Counted from the first letter of the stretch, positions 9,322 through 19,083 are shown. The stretch: 64,000 nt of DNA from an uncultured Pseudacidovorax sp. (GCF_913773995.1 NZ_CAJYES010000113.1:84692-148691), one strand, 5' to 3'. Numbers and translations: made by a program. The notes: a model not told the origin generated them from the sequence alone.

Positions 9322-9758
9322 AGGCGCTGCTGCAGCGGGTGCGCGAGGCGCGTGTGGAGATCGCCGGCGAGGTGGCCGGCGCCATCGGCCCGGGCCTGCT
9401 CGTGCTGGTGTGTGCCGAGCCGGGCGACACCGAGGCCGTGGGCGAGCGACTGCTGGCCAAGATCCTGAAACTGCGGATCTTTTCGGACGAGGCCGGCAAG
9501 ATGAACCGCAGCGTGCAGTACGTGAGTGGCGGGCTGCTGATCGTCAGCCAGTTCACGCTGGCGGCGGACGTGCGCGGCGGCAACCGGCCCAGCTTCACCG
9601 GGGCCGCGCCGCCGGACGAAGGGCGGCGGCTCTACGACGCCTTCGTCGCGCAGGCCCGAAGCCTGCATCCCGAGGTGGCCACGGGGCGTTTCGGGGCCGA
9701 CATGCAGGTGCATCTGATCAACGATGGTCCGGTGACCATTCCGATCGACATGCGCTGA
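9318..9758 (+). CDS. dtd: D-aminoacyl-tRNA deacylase
   Basis: Dtd hydrolyses D-amino acids (and misplaced glycine) from tRNA. The 146-residue product begins with a GTG start overlapping the CDF stop (GTGA). It contains the two family motifs, [18 protein letters not shown] and the C-terminal NDGPVTI with its Gly-cisPro site. It is probably translated in coupling with the upstream exporter. Confidence 0.94.
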   Translation: MKALLQRVREARVEIAGEVAGAIGPGLLVLVCAEPGDTEAVGERLLAKILKLRIFSDEAGKMNRSVQYVSGGLLIVSQFTLAADVRGGNRPSFTGAAPPDEGRRLYDAFVAQARSLHPEVATGRFGADMQVHLINDGPVTIPIDMR

Positions 9759-9842
9759 AGGCTGAAATCGGGCTCTAGCCTTCAGGCTGTTGTTCGCGTG
9801 GGCCTGTGAAGACGCGCTGTCAGCGCAACGCCAGCCAGTGAG

Positions 9843-9916
9843 CCCGTTTGCCCTGAGCTTGCCGAAGGGCTTCGAACTGCGATGTGCCCTGGCTTCGACA
9901 GGCTCAGCCCGAACGG
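9843..9916. repeat. Intergenic palindromic repeat (TTCGACAGGCTCAG type)
   Basis: Two opposed arms, CCCGTTTGCCCTGAGCTTGC... at 9843-9870 and ...TTCGACAGGCTCAGCCCGAA at 9887-9916, form a degenerate inverted pair. This repeat type is common between genes in Burkholderiales. Here it lies in the 187-bp gap between dtd and ybeY, which end towards each other, and may act as a transcript end. Confidence 0.7.
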
Positions 9917-9945
9917 CTCTTGCTTCACTGACTGGTAGTGCGCCG

Positions 9946-10407
9946 TCAGCGGCGGCTGTACGGATTGCGCACGCCCAATCCGGCCAGGATCTCGATCTCG
10001 CGCGCTTCCATCGCCTCGGCATCCTCGTCGCCGGTCTCATGGTCCCAGCCCTGCGCGTGCAGGGTGCCGTGCACCAGCAGGTGCGCGTAATGGGCGGCCA
10101 GGGTCACGCCCAGCTCCTTCGCTTCGCGGGCCACGACGGGCGCGCACAGCACCAGGTCGGCCATCACCATCGGTGACTGCGCATAGTCGAAGGTGAGCAC
10201 GTTGGTCGCGTAGTCCTTGCCACGGAATTCGCGGTTGAGCTGCTGGCCTTCCTCGGCATCGACGATGCGCACGGTGATCTCGCCGGGTGCTTCCAGCGCA
10301 TGGCGGATGCAGCGGGCCACGCGATGGCGGGGCAGGGCGGCGCGGTGGCGCGCCAGCGCATCGATGCGGCCGAACTGCAGCGACAGGGCAAGGGGCGGCA
10401 TCGCCAT
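9946..10407 (-). CDS. ybeY: Endoribonuclease YbeY (rRNA maturation factor)
   Basis: This is a metal-dependent RNase needed for 16S rRNA 3'-end maturation and ribosome quality control. The 153-residue product shows [13 protein letters not shown] and the zinc motif [14 protein letters not shown] at 10407 overlaps the phoH stop (ATGA), giving the usual phoH-ybeY coupling. Confidence 0.95.
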   Translation of the reverse strand: MAMPPLALSLQFGRIDALARHRAALPRHRVARCIRHALEAPGEITVRIVDAEEGQQLNREFRGKDYATNVLTFDYAQSPMVMADLVLCAPVVAREAKELGVTLAAHYAHLLVHGTLHAQGWDHETGDEDAEAMEAREIEILAGLGVRNPYSRR

Positions 10408-11363
10408 CAGTCGGCCTTCGTGCTGCTGCTGCGCTTGCGGGAGGCGTCGTAGGCATCGACGATGCGCGCCACCAGCGGATGGCGCACCACGTCGCCGGTG
10501 TCGAAGCGGGTGAAGGCCAGGCCCTGCACCCGGCGCAGCACCCGCTCGGCCTCCACCAGGCCGCTGGTCTGCGTCTTGGGCAGGTCGATCTGGCTGATGT
10601 CGCCCGTCACCACGCACTTGCTGCCGAAGCCGATGCGGGTGAGGAACATCTTCATCTGCTCGGGCGTGGTGTTCTGCGCCTCGTCGAGGATGACGAAGGC
10701 GTTGTTGAGGGTGCGCCCGCGCATGAAGGCCAACGGCGCGATCTCCAGCGCATTGCGCTCGAAGGCCTTGGTGACCTTCTCGAAGCCCATCAGGTCGTAC
10801 AGCGAGTCGTAGAGCGGGCGCAGGTAGGGGTCGACCTTCTGCGTCAGGTCGCCGGGCAAGAAGCCCAGGCGCTCGCCGGCCTCCACCGCCGGGCGGGTGA
10901 GCACGATGCGCTGCACGCTGCTGCGCTCCAGCGCGTCGACCGCGCAGGCCACCGCCAGGTAGGTCTTGCCGGTGCCCGCCGGGCCGATGCCGAAGGTGAT
11001 GTCGTGGTTGGCGATGTTGTCCAGGTACACGCTCTGGTTGGGCGTGCGGGCGCGCAGGTTGCCGCGGCGGGTGGCGAGCGTGAGCGCACCGTCCTCGGCC
11101 TCGGCCATCTGGCCGTCGCCGGCCAGGGTGAGCTGCACCATGGCGGCGTCGAGGGGATGCCGGGCGATCTCGTACAGGGCCTGCAGCACCTCCAACGCGC
11201 GTTCGGCGCGGGCCTTGGGACCGTCGATCTTGAACAGCTCGTGGCGGTGGGCGATCTTGACCTCCAGCGCCTCCTCGATGCGGCGCAGGTGCGCGTCCAT
11301 GGGGCCGCACAGATGGGCCAGGCGGGTGTTGTTCGCGGGGGTGAAGCTGTGGCGGAGAATCAC
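10407..11363 (-). CDS. phoH: PhoH family ATPase (PhoL-like)
   Basis: This is a cytosolic P-loop ATPase usually paired with YbeY. The 318-residue product shows the Walker A motif [32 protein letters not shown], and the Walker B region [21 protein letters not shown]. No ATG fits: GTG at 11363 gives the family's N-terminus (VILRHSFTP). It is divergent from ruvA across a 48-bp gap. Confidence 0.92.
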   Translation of the reverse strand: MILRHSFTPANNTRLAHLCGPMDAHLRRIEEALEVKIAHRHELFKIDGPKARAERALEVLQALYEIARHPLDAAMVQLTLAGDGQMAEAEDGALTLATRRGNLRARTPNQSVYLDNIANHDITFGIGPAGTGKTYLAVACAVDALERSSVQRIVLTRPAVEAGERLGFLPGDLTQKVDPYLRPLYDSLYDLMGFEKVTKAFERNALEIAPLAFMRGRTLNNAFVILDEAQNTTPEQMKMFLTRIGFGSKCVVTGDISQIDLPKTQTSGLVEAERVLRRVQGLAFTRFDTGDVVRHPLVARIVDAYDASRKRSSSTKAD

Positions 11364-11411
11364 GCGGCTTTTTTCTCTGGCAGATGGAATCGAAGGATCG
11401 GCACGTAAGTC

Positions 11412-11993
11412 ATGATAGGAAAACTCACCGGAACCCTGGCCGAACGCAACCCGCCGCAGATCGTGATCGACTGCGGCGGCGTGGGCTACGAGGTGGACGT
11501 GCCGATGAGCACCTTCTACAACCTGCCGCAGGTGGGCGCGAAGGTCTCGCTGCTCACGCACTTCATCGTGCGAGAGGATGCCCAGATTCTCTACGGCTTC
11601 GCTTCGGCGGAAGAGCGTGCGGCCTTTAGGCAGCTGATCAAGATCGCCGGCGTGGGGCCGCGCACGGCGCTGGGCATCCTGTCGGGCCTGAGCGTGGGCG
11701 AGCTGGTGCAGGCTATCGCGCTGCAGGAGCCAGGCCGGCTGGTGAAGATTCCCGGCATCGGCAAGAAGACCGCCGAGCGGCTCTTGCTGGAACTCAAGGG
11801 CAAGCTGGGCGATGCCGTGGGCACCGCGGGCGCTGCCGCCCAGCCCGCGAGCGACGCCCAGGCCGACATCCTGCAGGCCCTGCTGGCGCTGGGTTACAAC
11901 GACAAGGAAGGCGCCGCCGCGCTCAAGGCCCTGCCCAAGGACGTGGGCGTGAGCGAGGGCATCAAGATGGCGCTGAAGGCGCTGGCCAAGTAA
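11412..11993 (+). CDS. ruvA: Holliday junction branch-migration protein RuvA
   Basis: RuvA binds Holliday junctions and loads RuvB. The 193-residue product starts MIGKLTGTL, has the N-terminal OB-fold, the helix-hairpin-helix pair ([15 protein letters not shown] and [19 protein letters not shown]) and a C-terminal RuvB-contact domain. ruvB is normally the next gene; here it is about 6 kb downstream, beyond a lipid gene cluster on the opposite strand. Confidence 0.96.
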   Translation: MIGKLTGTLAERNPPQIVIDCGGVGYEVDVPMSTFYNLPQVGAKVSLLTHFIVREDAQILYGFASAEERAAFRQLIKIAGVGPRTALGILSGLSVGELVQAIALQEPGRLVKIPGIGKKTAERLLLELKGKLGDAVGTAGAAAQPASDAQADILQALLALGYNDKEGAAALKALPKDVGVSEGIKMALKALAK

Positions 11994-12009
11994 GGGGCGC
12001 GGGGGTGGG

Positions 12010-12957
12010 TCAGGGCACCCACCAATAGTGGAGCGCGTGGAAGTACATGGGCGCCGCGAAGATCACCGAATCCAGCCGGTCCAGCATGCCGCCGTGGCCT
12101 TCGATCATGGTGCCCCAGTCCTTCACGCCGCGGTCGCGCTTGATGGCGGACATCACCAGCCCGCCGAAGAAGCCCATCATGCAGATCATGAAGGCCATGA
12201 GCGCGGCCTGCCAGGGCGTGAAGGGCGTGGCCCACCACAGCGCGGCGCCCAGCAGCGTGGCGCTGGCCACGCCGCCGATGAGTCCTTCCCAGGTCTTGGA
12301 GGGCGACAGCTCCGGCGCCACCTTGCGCCGGCCCATCAGCTTGCCCCACACGTACTGCAGCACGTCGCTGCCCTGCACCACGATCACCAGGAAGGCGATC
12401 AGCAGCAGGTTGCGGCCTTCGAAGCCGGGGATGTGCAGCGTCAGCAGCGCCGGCACGTGGCTGATGCAGAAGACGCACACCATCAGCCCCCACTGCACCT
12501 TGGACGTGCGCTCCAGGAAGCGCTGCGTGTCACCGCCCAGGGCCGACAGGATGGGCAGAATCAGGAACACCTCCACCGGGATGAAGATGGCGAACATGCC
12601 GTACCACTCGATCCAGACCAGGAAGTACTGCACGGGCAGCGCCACGTAGAAGGCTGCGGCCATGGCCAGGTGGTCGCCGCGCCGGGTGTAGGTCAGGCTC
12701 AGGAACTCGCGCAGCGCATAGAACGAGACCAGGTAGAACAGCAGGATCACGCCCAGCTTGCCGAAGGCGAAGGCGACGCCGATCACGGCCACCATCACCC
12801 ACCATGCGTTGACGCGGGCGTTGAGGTTGTCGATGACCGCATGCGGCGCGCCGTGCGCCACGCGCCACTTGAGCAGCGCGCCGATGGCCGAGGCGAGCAC
12901 CAGCACCCCGGCCACGCCGCCGAAGAGCATCAAGGTGGTGTGCGTGAATGAAGTCAT
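12010..12957 (-). CDS. Phosphatidate cytidylyltransferase (CdsA/YnbB-like)
   Basis: This enzyme makes CDP-diacylglycerol from phosphatidic acid and CTP in the inner membrane. The 315-residue product has about eight membrane segments and the CDS signature near its end: SPSKTWEGLIGG, then SAIKRDRGVKDWG and HGGMLDRLDS. It is the last gene of the lipid cluster and overlaps the acyltransferase gene by four bases. It likely corresponds to E. coli YnbB rather than to the housekeeping CdsA next to frr/dxr. Confidence 0.88.
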   Translation of the reverse strand: MTSFTHTTLMLFGGVAGVLVLASAIGALLKWRVAHGAPHAVIDNLNARVNAWWVMVAVIGVAFAFGKLGVILLFYLVSFYALREFLSLTYTRRGDHLAMAAAFYVALPVQYFLVWIEWYGMFAIFIPVEVFLILPILSALGGDTQRFLERTSKVQWGLMVCVFCISHVPALLTLHIPGFEGRNLLLIAFLVIVVQGSDVLQYVWGKLMGRRKVAPELSPSKTWEGLIGGVASATLLGAALWWATPFTPWQAALMAFMICMMGFFGGLVMSAIKRDRGVKDWGTMIEGHGGMLDRLDSVIFAAPMYFHALHYWWVP

Positions 12958-13658
12958 GGCGCCTCCGCCTTGTCGTGATCGGGCCGCAGGTCCAGCATGG
13001 CCTGCTGGGCGCGTTTGAGGAAGGACGCCTTGTCCTCGCCCTCGGCCAGCACGATCGGCGTGCCGTAGCGCACAGAGCAGGCCAGCGGCACGGGCACCAG
13101 CTGGCCCTTGGGCAGCACGCGCCTGAGGTTCTCGATCCACACCGGCACCAGCCGCACCTGCGGGCAGGCGCGGGCAATGTGGAAGAGCCCGCTCTTGAGC
13201 GGCAGCATCACCGCATCGCCGGTGTTGCGCGTGCCCTCGGGGAACATGATCAGCGAGTCGCCCGCCTGCAGCGCCTGCACCATCTGGTCCACGGGATTGG
13301 CGGCCGCGCTGCCGGCGACACCGCTGCCGTCGCGGCGGATCATCAGCGCGTTGAACACGTCCTGGCCGATGAAGCGGCGCAGCCGCGAGGCCAGCCAGTA
13401 GTCCTGCCCGGCGACAGGCCGCGTGATCGCCCGCAGATCGGGCGGCAGCGTGGCCCACACCAGCACGAAGTCGCCATGGCTGGAATGGTTGGCGAAGTAG
13501 AGCGTGGTCTCGGCCACCGGCGTGGTGCCGCTCCAGATGGCGCGCACGCCGGTGAGCAGCTTGGCCACCAGCACGATGGACCGGGCGGCAACGAAGGCAC
13601 CGGCCTGCCGCAGCAGGACGCGCGCGGGCGGTGTGTCGGAGTCGAGGATGTCGTTCAT
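12954..13658 (-). CDS. 1-acyl-sn-glycerol-3-phosphate acyltransferase (PlsC-type)
   Basis: This is a predicted acyltransferase adding the second acyl chain to lysophosphatidate. The 234-residue product has the HX4D motif (NHSSHGDFV), the substrate motif MFPEGTRNTG and the VPVWIENL segment. It shares four-base overlaps with both neighbours. It would supply phosphatidate to the adjacent CdsA-like enzyme. Confidence 0.88.
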   Translation of the reverse strand: MNDILDSDTPPARVLLRQAGAFVAARSIVLVAKLLTGVRAIWSGTTPVAETTLYFANHSSHGDFVLVWATLPPDLRAITRPVAGQDYWLASRLRRFIGQDVFNALMIRRDGSGVAGSAAANPVDQMVQALQAGDSLIMFPEGTRNTGDAVMLPLKSGLFHIARACPQVRLVPVWIENLRRVLPKGQLVPVPLACSVRYGTPIVLAEGEDKASFLKRAQQAMLDLRPDHDKAEAP

Positions 13659-14140
13659 GGCGAAGGCAGGCCGGCGTGGAGGCCGGCGATGAGGGCGATC
13701 AGGACGCAGAGGGTCTGCAGCAGCGCGACGCCCAGATGCCGGCGCATCAGGGCCTGCGTGCCGCGCAGGCGCTCGTCCAGCGGGCGTGGGGTGCCCGGCG
13801 ACGCGGGGCGCAGGCCCAGCCAGGCCAGCGCGTCGTCCAGCGCGGCCAGGTCGGGCAGTGCGCCCTGGGCGAGGGCTGCGAACAGGCCCTCGTCCAGGCG
13901 CAGGCGCAGCGCCAGGTAGCGTTCGGTCAGGCCGAGCATTGCGCCGAGCGCCCAGGCGAGAAGGCACAGACCGCTGGCCGGCACGGCCCATCCGCAGGCG
14001 AGCGCCGCCAGGGCAAGGACGCAGGCGCCCGACAGCAGCAGGCTCCAGGCGGAAACGGGTTGTTGCGCGGCCAGCCGCGCGGCCACGGCGGCGCAGCGGC
14101 TGCGTGCCAGCGGATCAGGGGGTGGCGACGGCAAGGTCAT
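13655..14140 (-). CDS. Hypothetical membrane protein of the lipid cluster
   Basis: I do not recognise this 161-residue protein. It has two adjacent hydrophobic segments (about 31-72, WSLLLSGACVLALAALACGW and the following stretch) and a hydrophobic C-terminal segment (VALLQTLCVLIALIAGL), with an Arg/Leu-rich middle. Its start is set by the four-base overlap with the phosphatase gene upstream and its stop by the overlap with the acyltransferase gene. A scaffold role for the lipid enzymes is only a guess. Confidence 0.7.
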   Translation of the reverse strand: MTLPSPPPDPLARSRCAAVAARLAAQQPVSAWSLLLSGACVLALAALACGWAVPASGLCLLAWALGAMLGLTERYLALRLRLDEGLFAALAQGALPDLAALDDALAWLGLRPASPGTPRPLDERLRGTQALMRRHLGVALLQTLCVLIALIAGLHAGLPSP

Positions 14141-15465
14141 GGATGGCGCGGCAATGGCTCGTGGCTCTGCATGGCCGACAGCGCCGCCCGCCACGGCGCA
14201 CGCAGCACGATCTGCGGCCGCGCGCGCCTGGCCATCGCCTCCGCGGCGGCCAGCTCGGACGCACCGCCGTGCCGCAGCAGCCAGCCCACGACTGTCGCAG
14301 CACTGCGCGAAAAGCCCAGCGCGCAGCAGACCCACACGGCGCCATCACCGGAGCGCCGCTGGCCTTCCAGCACCGCGACGGCCCGACGCAGCCGGGCCGG
14401 CGAAGGCGTGACCAGGTCCAGCATCGGCATGCAGCGGGCACCCGGCACGTGCGGCAGCTGCAGTTCGGCGCACAGGCTCAGCAGACGCGGCCGGCCTGCG
14501 GCCTGCCACTGCGCCCGCGAGGGAAGGCGTCCCAGCCACAGGCCCGGCGCCACCTCCACGCAGGCCGGCAGCTTGCGCGTCCAGGCCCAGGCATTGAAGG
14601 CGGCGGCGGCCCGATACGGACCGAGCAGCCAGCGTGCCGCGTAGTGCATCCGGCCATGTCGGTCCATGCGAAAGCCGCGCTCGCCGAAGCCTGCATAGTT
14701 GAGCGCCACCAAGGCCAGCGACACGGCCGGCCAGCCCAGCCACAGAGCCCATCCGCCTCCCTGCAGCGCCAGGGCCAGGCACAGCACTGCGCCCGCCGCA
14801 TAGGCCCCGGCCAGCTTCCAGCGTCCGGCGTCGCGCGCCAGCCGCCATGCGCGCGGCAGGGCCACCTGCCGCTCCAGCGGCCACAGCCACACGCACAGCA
14901 GGCCCAGCAGCGCGCCGGTTGGGATGTCGATGAAATGGTGCTGATAAGTGGTCAGCACCGAGGCGCAGATCAGCAGCGCCCAGCCATGTAGCACGGCGCG
15001 CGCCCAGCGCGGGCGGATGAGCTGCCGATACCAGTCCCACAGGATCACGGCCAGCGCGATGTGCAGCGAGGGCGCCTGGTTGAAAGGCTTGTCGAAGCCG
15101 CGCAGCGCCTCGAACAGGAAGGCGGGCGCGCCTTCCACCGCGGGCTGTCCGAAGCTGAAGCCCAGCGGCCAGAGAACGAAGCAGCTGACGGCCACCACCT
15201 GCGCGGTGAGCAGCCGCGCCGCATGCCGGTCCACGAGATGCTGCGTGCGCCCGAAGAACAGCGACAGAGCGTAGAAGGCATTGATCGACCAATAGGGAAA
15301 GATGGTCCAGGCCCAGAAGGGCAGGCCTCGTTCCCAGTCGAACACCACCGAGGGCACATGGGCCCGCGTGCCGGCCCACCAGTTGGCCAGGCCGTAGCTC
15401 AGGTAGAAGAAGGGCCCCAGCAGGGTCAGCCAGGCGAGGGCGCGCTTCCAGGGGCGCTTCGTCAT
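14137..15465 (-). CDS. PAP2 / dual-specificity phosphatase fusion (YnbD-like)
   Basis: This is a 442-residue membrane protein with two phosphatase modules. The N-terminal half is a PAP2-type membrane domain (PSLHIALAVI in place of PSGH, and YQHHFIDIPTGALLG). The C-terminal half is a cytosolic DSP/PTP-type domain with the Cys-X5-Arg loop CALGFSRSAA near residue 385. E. coli YnbD has the same layout. By analogy with PgpB (PAP2) and PTPMT1 (DSP), either half could dephosphorylate a phosphatidyl-polyol phosphate. It overlaps its neighbours by four bases on each side. Confidence 0.85.
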   Translation of the reverse strand: MTKRPWKRALAWLTLLGPFFYLSYGLANWWAGTRAHVPSVVFDWERGLPFWAWTIFPYWSINAFYALSLFFGRTQHLVDRHAARLLTAQVVAVSCFVLWPLGFSFGQPAVEGAPAFLFEALRGFDKPFNQAPSLHIALAVILWDWYRQLIRPRWARAVLHGWALLICASVLTTYQHHFIDIPTGALLGLLCVWLWPLERQVALPRAWRLARDAGRWKLAGAYAAGAVLCLALALQGGGWALWLGWPAVSLALVALNYAGFGERGFRMDRHGRMHYAARWLLGPYRAAAAFNAWAWTRKLPACVEVAPGLWLGRLPSRAQWQAAGRPRLLSLCAELQLPHVPGARCMPMLDLVTPSPARLRRAVAVLEGQRRSGDGAVWVCCALGFSRSAATVVGWLLRHGGASELAAAEAMARRARPQIVLRAPWRAALSAMQSHEPLPRHP

Positions 15466-17219
15466 GCCTTCTGCGCGAGCGAGACGGTGAAGATGCCCCA
15501 GCGGTCCACGCGCTGGGCGATCTTGCGAAAGCCCGCGGCTTCCACCAGCTGGTCCATCTCGGCCTGCGTGCGGCGGCGCATCACCCAGGCCTGGCCCTGC
15601 CGATGGCTGGTGAGTGCCCGGGCGATCATCTCCAACTGCGGATGCCAGGGCTGGCCGGTGTAGACCAGGTAGCCGCCGGCCTCCACGGCGTCGGCCACGC
15701 CGGCCAGCGAGCGGGCCACCATGTCGTTGTCGGGGAAAAGCTCGTACAGACCCGACACCACCGCCAGCGTGGGTCGCGGCGTGACGGCCGCCAGGCTGGC
15801 GCGGTCGAAGGCGTCGGCCTGCACGAAGCGCGCGATGTCCTGCAGGCCCCGCTCGGCGATGAGCCGCTGCCCGTCCCGCACGTTGATCTCGCTGTAGTCG
15901 CGCAGCAGGATCGAGGCCGGCGCCACGGCGCTTCCAGCCGCGGCATCGAGCACATAGCGGCCATGCCCCGCCGCGATGTCCATCAGCCGCACCTCGCGGC
16001 CTTCGTGGGCCAGCCGCCCCATGGCCACGCGCAGCAGTTCTTCCACATGCAGCTTGCGCTGGCGGATGCCTCGCCAGCCGATGGAGTCGAGGTAGGTCCG
16101 GTCCACCAGCCGGCCCACGAGTGGCGCACCGGTCGGTTCGTTGCGGTAGACATAGTCGAGCGTGCTGCCCGAATCGAAGCCGGTGGCATGACCGAGGGCG
16201 ATGCCGCGGGACAGCCGGCCGCCCAGGCGCAGGCCGGCGCGCGTGGCGGCCCAGTACAGCCCGCGTAGCGACAGCGCCGGCAGCGGTGCCGCGAGCGCAC
16301 GGGCCTCGTTGGCGGTGAAGCCCTGGCGGTCGGCCTTGCGCAGGTCGACCGGCGCCGACGGCGCGTCGAACAGCCGCAGGATGAAGCCGCGCACCGCGGT
16401 CACGGCCCCGGCCCGGTCCCGCTCGCCCAGAGTGTCGTGGAAGAAGCCTGGCAGTTCCAGCTTCTCCTTGATGCGGCTGCCCAGCCGGTCGAAGAAGCGG
16501 TGCTGGGGCTCGTGGTGCACCACCCAGTCGGCGCCCGAGATCAGCAACTGCGTCGGCAGCACGATGGCCTGCGCGTCATCGACCACGCGCTCCGCGGCCT
16601 CGTACAGGTCCAGCAGGATGTTGACCGCGATGGGTCGCGTGATCAGCGGGTCGGCCTGGTAGCTGGCGATGCGTGTCGGATCGTGCGTGAGGAACTTCGG
16701 CTTGACGTAGCTGTTGACGAAGAACAGCCCCCGCAGCTTGTGCATGAGCGCCAGGCCCGGTCGCGCGAAGGGCACGTAGAGCTTGACCTTGAAGGCCGGG
16801 GAGGCGAGTGTGAGGCCGCGCACCTTGGGCGCGTAGTCGTGCGCCCAGGTCGAGATCAGCACCGCGCCCACGCTCTGGGCCACGACGTGCATGTCCTGCT
16901 CGGCCACGCCGTGCTGCGCGGCGATGTGTTCGACGAAGGTCTGCACGTCGCGCACCGAATGCGCGAAGCTGGGGCTGTGGCCGCGCTGGCCTGGCGATCG
17001 ACCATGGCCGCGTGCATCCCAGGCGAAGAATTCGAAGTCGGGCAGGTCCAGCTCGTCCACCAGATGCGCCATGCGCGCGCCGTGCTCGTGGCCGCGGTGG
17101 AAGAGCAGCACCGCGCCCCGGCGCGCGCTGCCGGTGGCTGGCCAGTGGCGGTAGAAGAGCGATTCGCCATCGTGCGTCTGGAAGTGATGTTCCGCAGGGG
17201 TGCGAGGTGTGGCCGTCAT
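15462..17219 (-). CDS. Bifunctional alpha/beta hydrolase - SAM methyltransferase (YnbC-like)
   Basis: This is a 585-residue fusion, close to the size of E. coli YnbC. Residues 1-300 form an alpha/beta hydrolase of monoacylglycerol-lipase type (LLFHRGHEHGARM, AWDARGHGRSPGQRG, nucleophile elbow VVAQSVG). The C-terminal half is a Rossmann methyltransferase (VRLMDIAAGHGRYVLDA near 411-427, then a DYSE segment). The nucleophile elbow reads AQSVG rather than the classical G-x-S-x-G. The substrate is unknown; lipid head-group processing is inferred from the operon. Confidence 0.85.
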   Translation of the reverse strand: MTATPRTPAEHHFQTHDGESLFYRHWPATGSARRGAVLLFHRGHEHGARMAHLVDELDLPDFEFFAWDARGHGRSPGQRGHSPSFAHSVRDVQTFVEHIAAQHGVAEQDMHVVAQSVGAVLISTWAHDYAPKVRGLTLASPAFKVKLYVPFARPGLALMHKLRGLFFVNSYVKPKFLTHDPTRIASYQADPLITRPIAVNILLDLYEAAERVVDDAQAIVLPTQLLISGADWVVHHEPQHRFFDRLGSRIKEKLELPGFFHDTLGERDRAGAVTAVRGFILRLFDAPSAPVDLRKADRQGFTANEARALAAPLPALSLRGLYWAATRAGLRLGGRLSRGIALGHATGFDSGSTLDYVYRNEPTGAPLVGRLVDRTYLDSIGWRGIRQRKLHVEELLRVAMGRLAHEGREVRLMDIAAGHGRYVLDAAAGSAVAPASILLRDYSEINVRDGQRLIAERGLQDIARFVQADAFDRASLAAVTPRPTLAVVSGLYELFPDNDMVARSLAGVADAVEAGGYLVYTGQPWHPQLEMIARALTSHRQGQAWVMRRRTQAEMDQLVEAAGFRKIAQRVDRWGIFTVSLAQKA

Positions 17220-17264
17220 GCGTGATTCCTCCCCAGGGTTGTTGTGAAACTCATCGGCGCTGGC

Positions 17265-17873
17265 TCATCGGGCGGTGCGTTCGGCCAGTGCCGCACGCAC
17301 GCGGCGCACCACCGTCCAGGCCACGGCCAGCGCCAGCAGCGGCATCAGCCAGGCGACCGCGGCCGGCAGCGGCCAGCCCAGGGCCACGTACAGCCCCAGC
17401 GCGCCGAAGACGAAGGCCCGGTCGCTCTTGCCCATGGGGCCGTCATAGCGACGGCTGGCCCCGACCGTCGGTCCCAGCGCCCCGGCGAATTCAGAGAGGC
17501 CCGCCAGCACGATCACCACACCGACCCAGAATCCCGAGAAGGGCGCGACTAGCGCAAAAGGCAGATACAGCGCCGCGTCGGACACCACGTCGGTCAGTTC
17601 ATTCAGGAAGGCACCCAGCGCGCTCTGCTGGCCATGCTCGCGTGCCAGCATGCCGTCGACGGCATTGAAGGCCATGCGCACCAGCATCCACAGCGGCACC
17701 AGCGCGAAGGCCACGCGAGCGGGGGCGACCCAGAACAGCCACAGGCCGAGCGTCACGGAGACGATGCAGGCCGCCATCGTGACCTGGTTGGCCGTGACCC
17801 CCGCCCGGGCGAGGCGTTGGACCAGGGGGCGGAGCAGGGCCTGGAAGCGGGGCTTGAGCTGGTAGATGGACAA
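17265..17873 (-). CDS. CDP-alcohol phosphatidyltransferase family protein (YnbA-like)
   Basis: This integral membrane enzyme family swaps CMP of a CDP-lipid for an alcohol. The 202-residue product (TTG start at 17873, giving the expected SIYQLKPRFQ beginning) has six hydrophobic segments. The classical motif D-x2-DG-x2-AR-x8-G-x3-D-x3-D is read here as N70-AVD-G...AR...G87-AFL-N91-ELT-D95: the first and third Asp are Asn. It is the first gene of the lipid cluster and diverges from ruvB. Confidence 0.85.
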   Translation of the reverse strand: MSIYQLKPRFQALLRPLVQRLARAGVTANQVTMAACIVSVTLGLWLFWVAPARVAFALVPLWMLVRMAFNAVDGMLAREHGQQSALGAFLNELTDVVSDAALYLPFALVAPFSGFWVGVVIVLAGLSEFAGALGPTVGASRRYDGPMGKSDRAFVFGALGLYVALGWPLPAAVAWLMPLLALAVAWTVVRRVRAALAERTAR

Positions 17874-17982
17874 GGTGTTGACGGTGAGCGGCAGGAGCGG
17901 CCGATTCTGCCGCCTGAATGCAGGCTGACCGCGTCTCGGTCGCGGCAGGCGCCGCCTACAATCAGCCGCTTCGCCCCGCGAC

Positions 17983-19047
17983 ATGTCCATCCACACCGAC
18001 GACTTCGCCCCGGTACCGCAGCGCGTGGTGTCCGCGGCCCCCGCCTCGCCCAACGAAGAAGCCATCGAACGCGCCCTGCGGCCCAAGCTGCTGCAGGAAT
18101 ACGTGGGCCAGGCCAAGGTGCGCGAGCAGCTTGAGATCTTCATCGGCGCCGCGCGCAAGCGGCGCGAGGCGCTCGACCATGTGCTGCTCTTCGGCCCGCC
18201 CGGCCTGGGCAAGACCACGCTGTCGCACATCGTCGCGGCCGAGCTGGGCGTCAACCTGCGCCAGACCAGCGGCCCGGTGCTCGAGAAGCCCAAGGATCTG
18301 GCGGCGCTGCTGACCAACCTCGAGCCCAACGACGTGCTCTTCATCGACGAGATCCACCGGCTCTCGCCGGTCGTCGAGGAAATCCTGTACCCCGCGCTCG
18401 AGGACTACCAGATCGACATCATGATCGGCGAGGGGCCGGCGGCGCGCAGCATCAAGCTCGACCTGCAGCCCTTCACGCTGGTGGGTGCCACCACGCGCGC
18501 CGGCATGCTGACCAACCCGCTGCGCGACCGCTTCGGCATCGTGGCGCGGCTGGAGTTCTACACCGCCGAAGAGCTCACGCTCATCGTCACCCGCAGCGCC
18601 GGCCTGCTCAACGCGCCCATCGACCCCGAGGGCGCCTTCGAGATCGCCCGTCGTTCGCGCGGCACGCCCCGCATCGCCAACCGGCTGCTGCGCCGTGTGC
18701 GCGACTATGCCGACGTGAAGGGCGATGGCCGCATCACGCAGCTCATTGCCCACAAGGCGCTGGCCATGCTCGACGTCGACCCCGAAGGCTTCGACCTGAT
18801 GGACCGCAAGCTGCTGGAAGCGGTGATCCACCGCTTCGACGGCGGTCCTGTGGGCCTGGACAACATCGGTGCCAGCATCGGCGAGGAGTCCGGCACCATC
18901 GAGGACGTGATCGAGCCCTACCTGATCCAGCAGGGCTACCTGCAGCGCACGCCGCGCGGGCGCATCGCCACGCTGGCGGCCTACCGCCACCTTGGCGTGG
19001 CGGCGCCCAGCAGCCGCAGCGCCGACGGGGACTTGTTCGGCAGTTAG
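17983..19047 (+). CDS. ruvB: Holliday junction helicase motor RuvB
   Basis: This is the AAA+ motor of the RuvABC resolvasome. The 354-residue product has Walker [13 protein letters not shown], Walker [11 protein letters not shown], the arginine-finger region [17 protein letters not shown] and a C-terminal winged helix ([17 protein letters not shown]). Its start is ATG 17983, with a Comamonadaceae-type acidic N-terminal extension. It is divorced from ruvA by the lipid cluster. Confidence 0.97.
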   Translation: MSIHTDDFAPVPQRVVSAAPASPNEEAIERALRPKLLQEYVGQAKVREQLEIFIGAARKRREALDHVLLFGPPGLGKTTLSHIVAAELGVNLRQTSGPVLEKPKDLAALLTNLEPNDVLFIDEIHRLSPVVEEILYPALEDYQIDIMIGEGPAARSIKLDLQPFTLVGATTRAGMLTNPLRDRFGIVARLEFYTAEELTLIVTRSAGLLNAPIDPEGAFEIARRSRGTPRIANRLLRRVRDYADVKGDGRITQLIAHKALAMLDVDPEGFDLMDRKLLEAVIHRFDGGPVGLDNIGASIGEESGTIEDVIEPYLIQQGYLQRTPRGRIATLAAYRHLGVAAPSSRSADGDLFGS

Positions 19048-19083
19048 CCGGACGGCGGGGCGGCTGCCAGAATCGCCCCCGCC

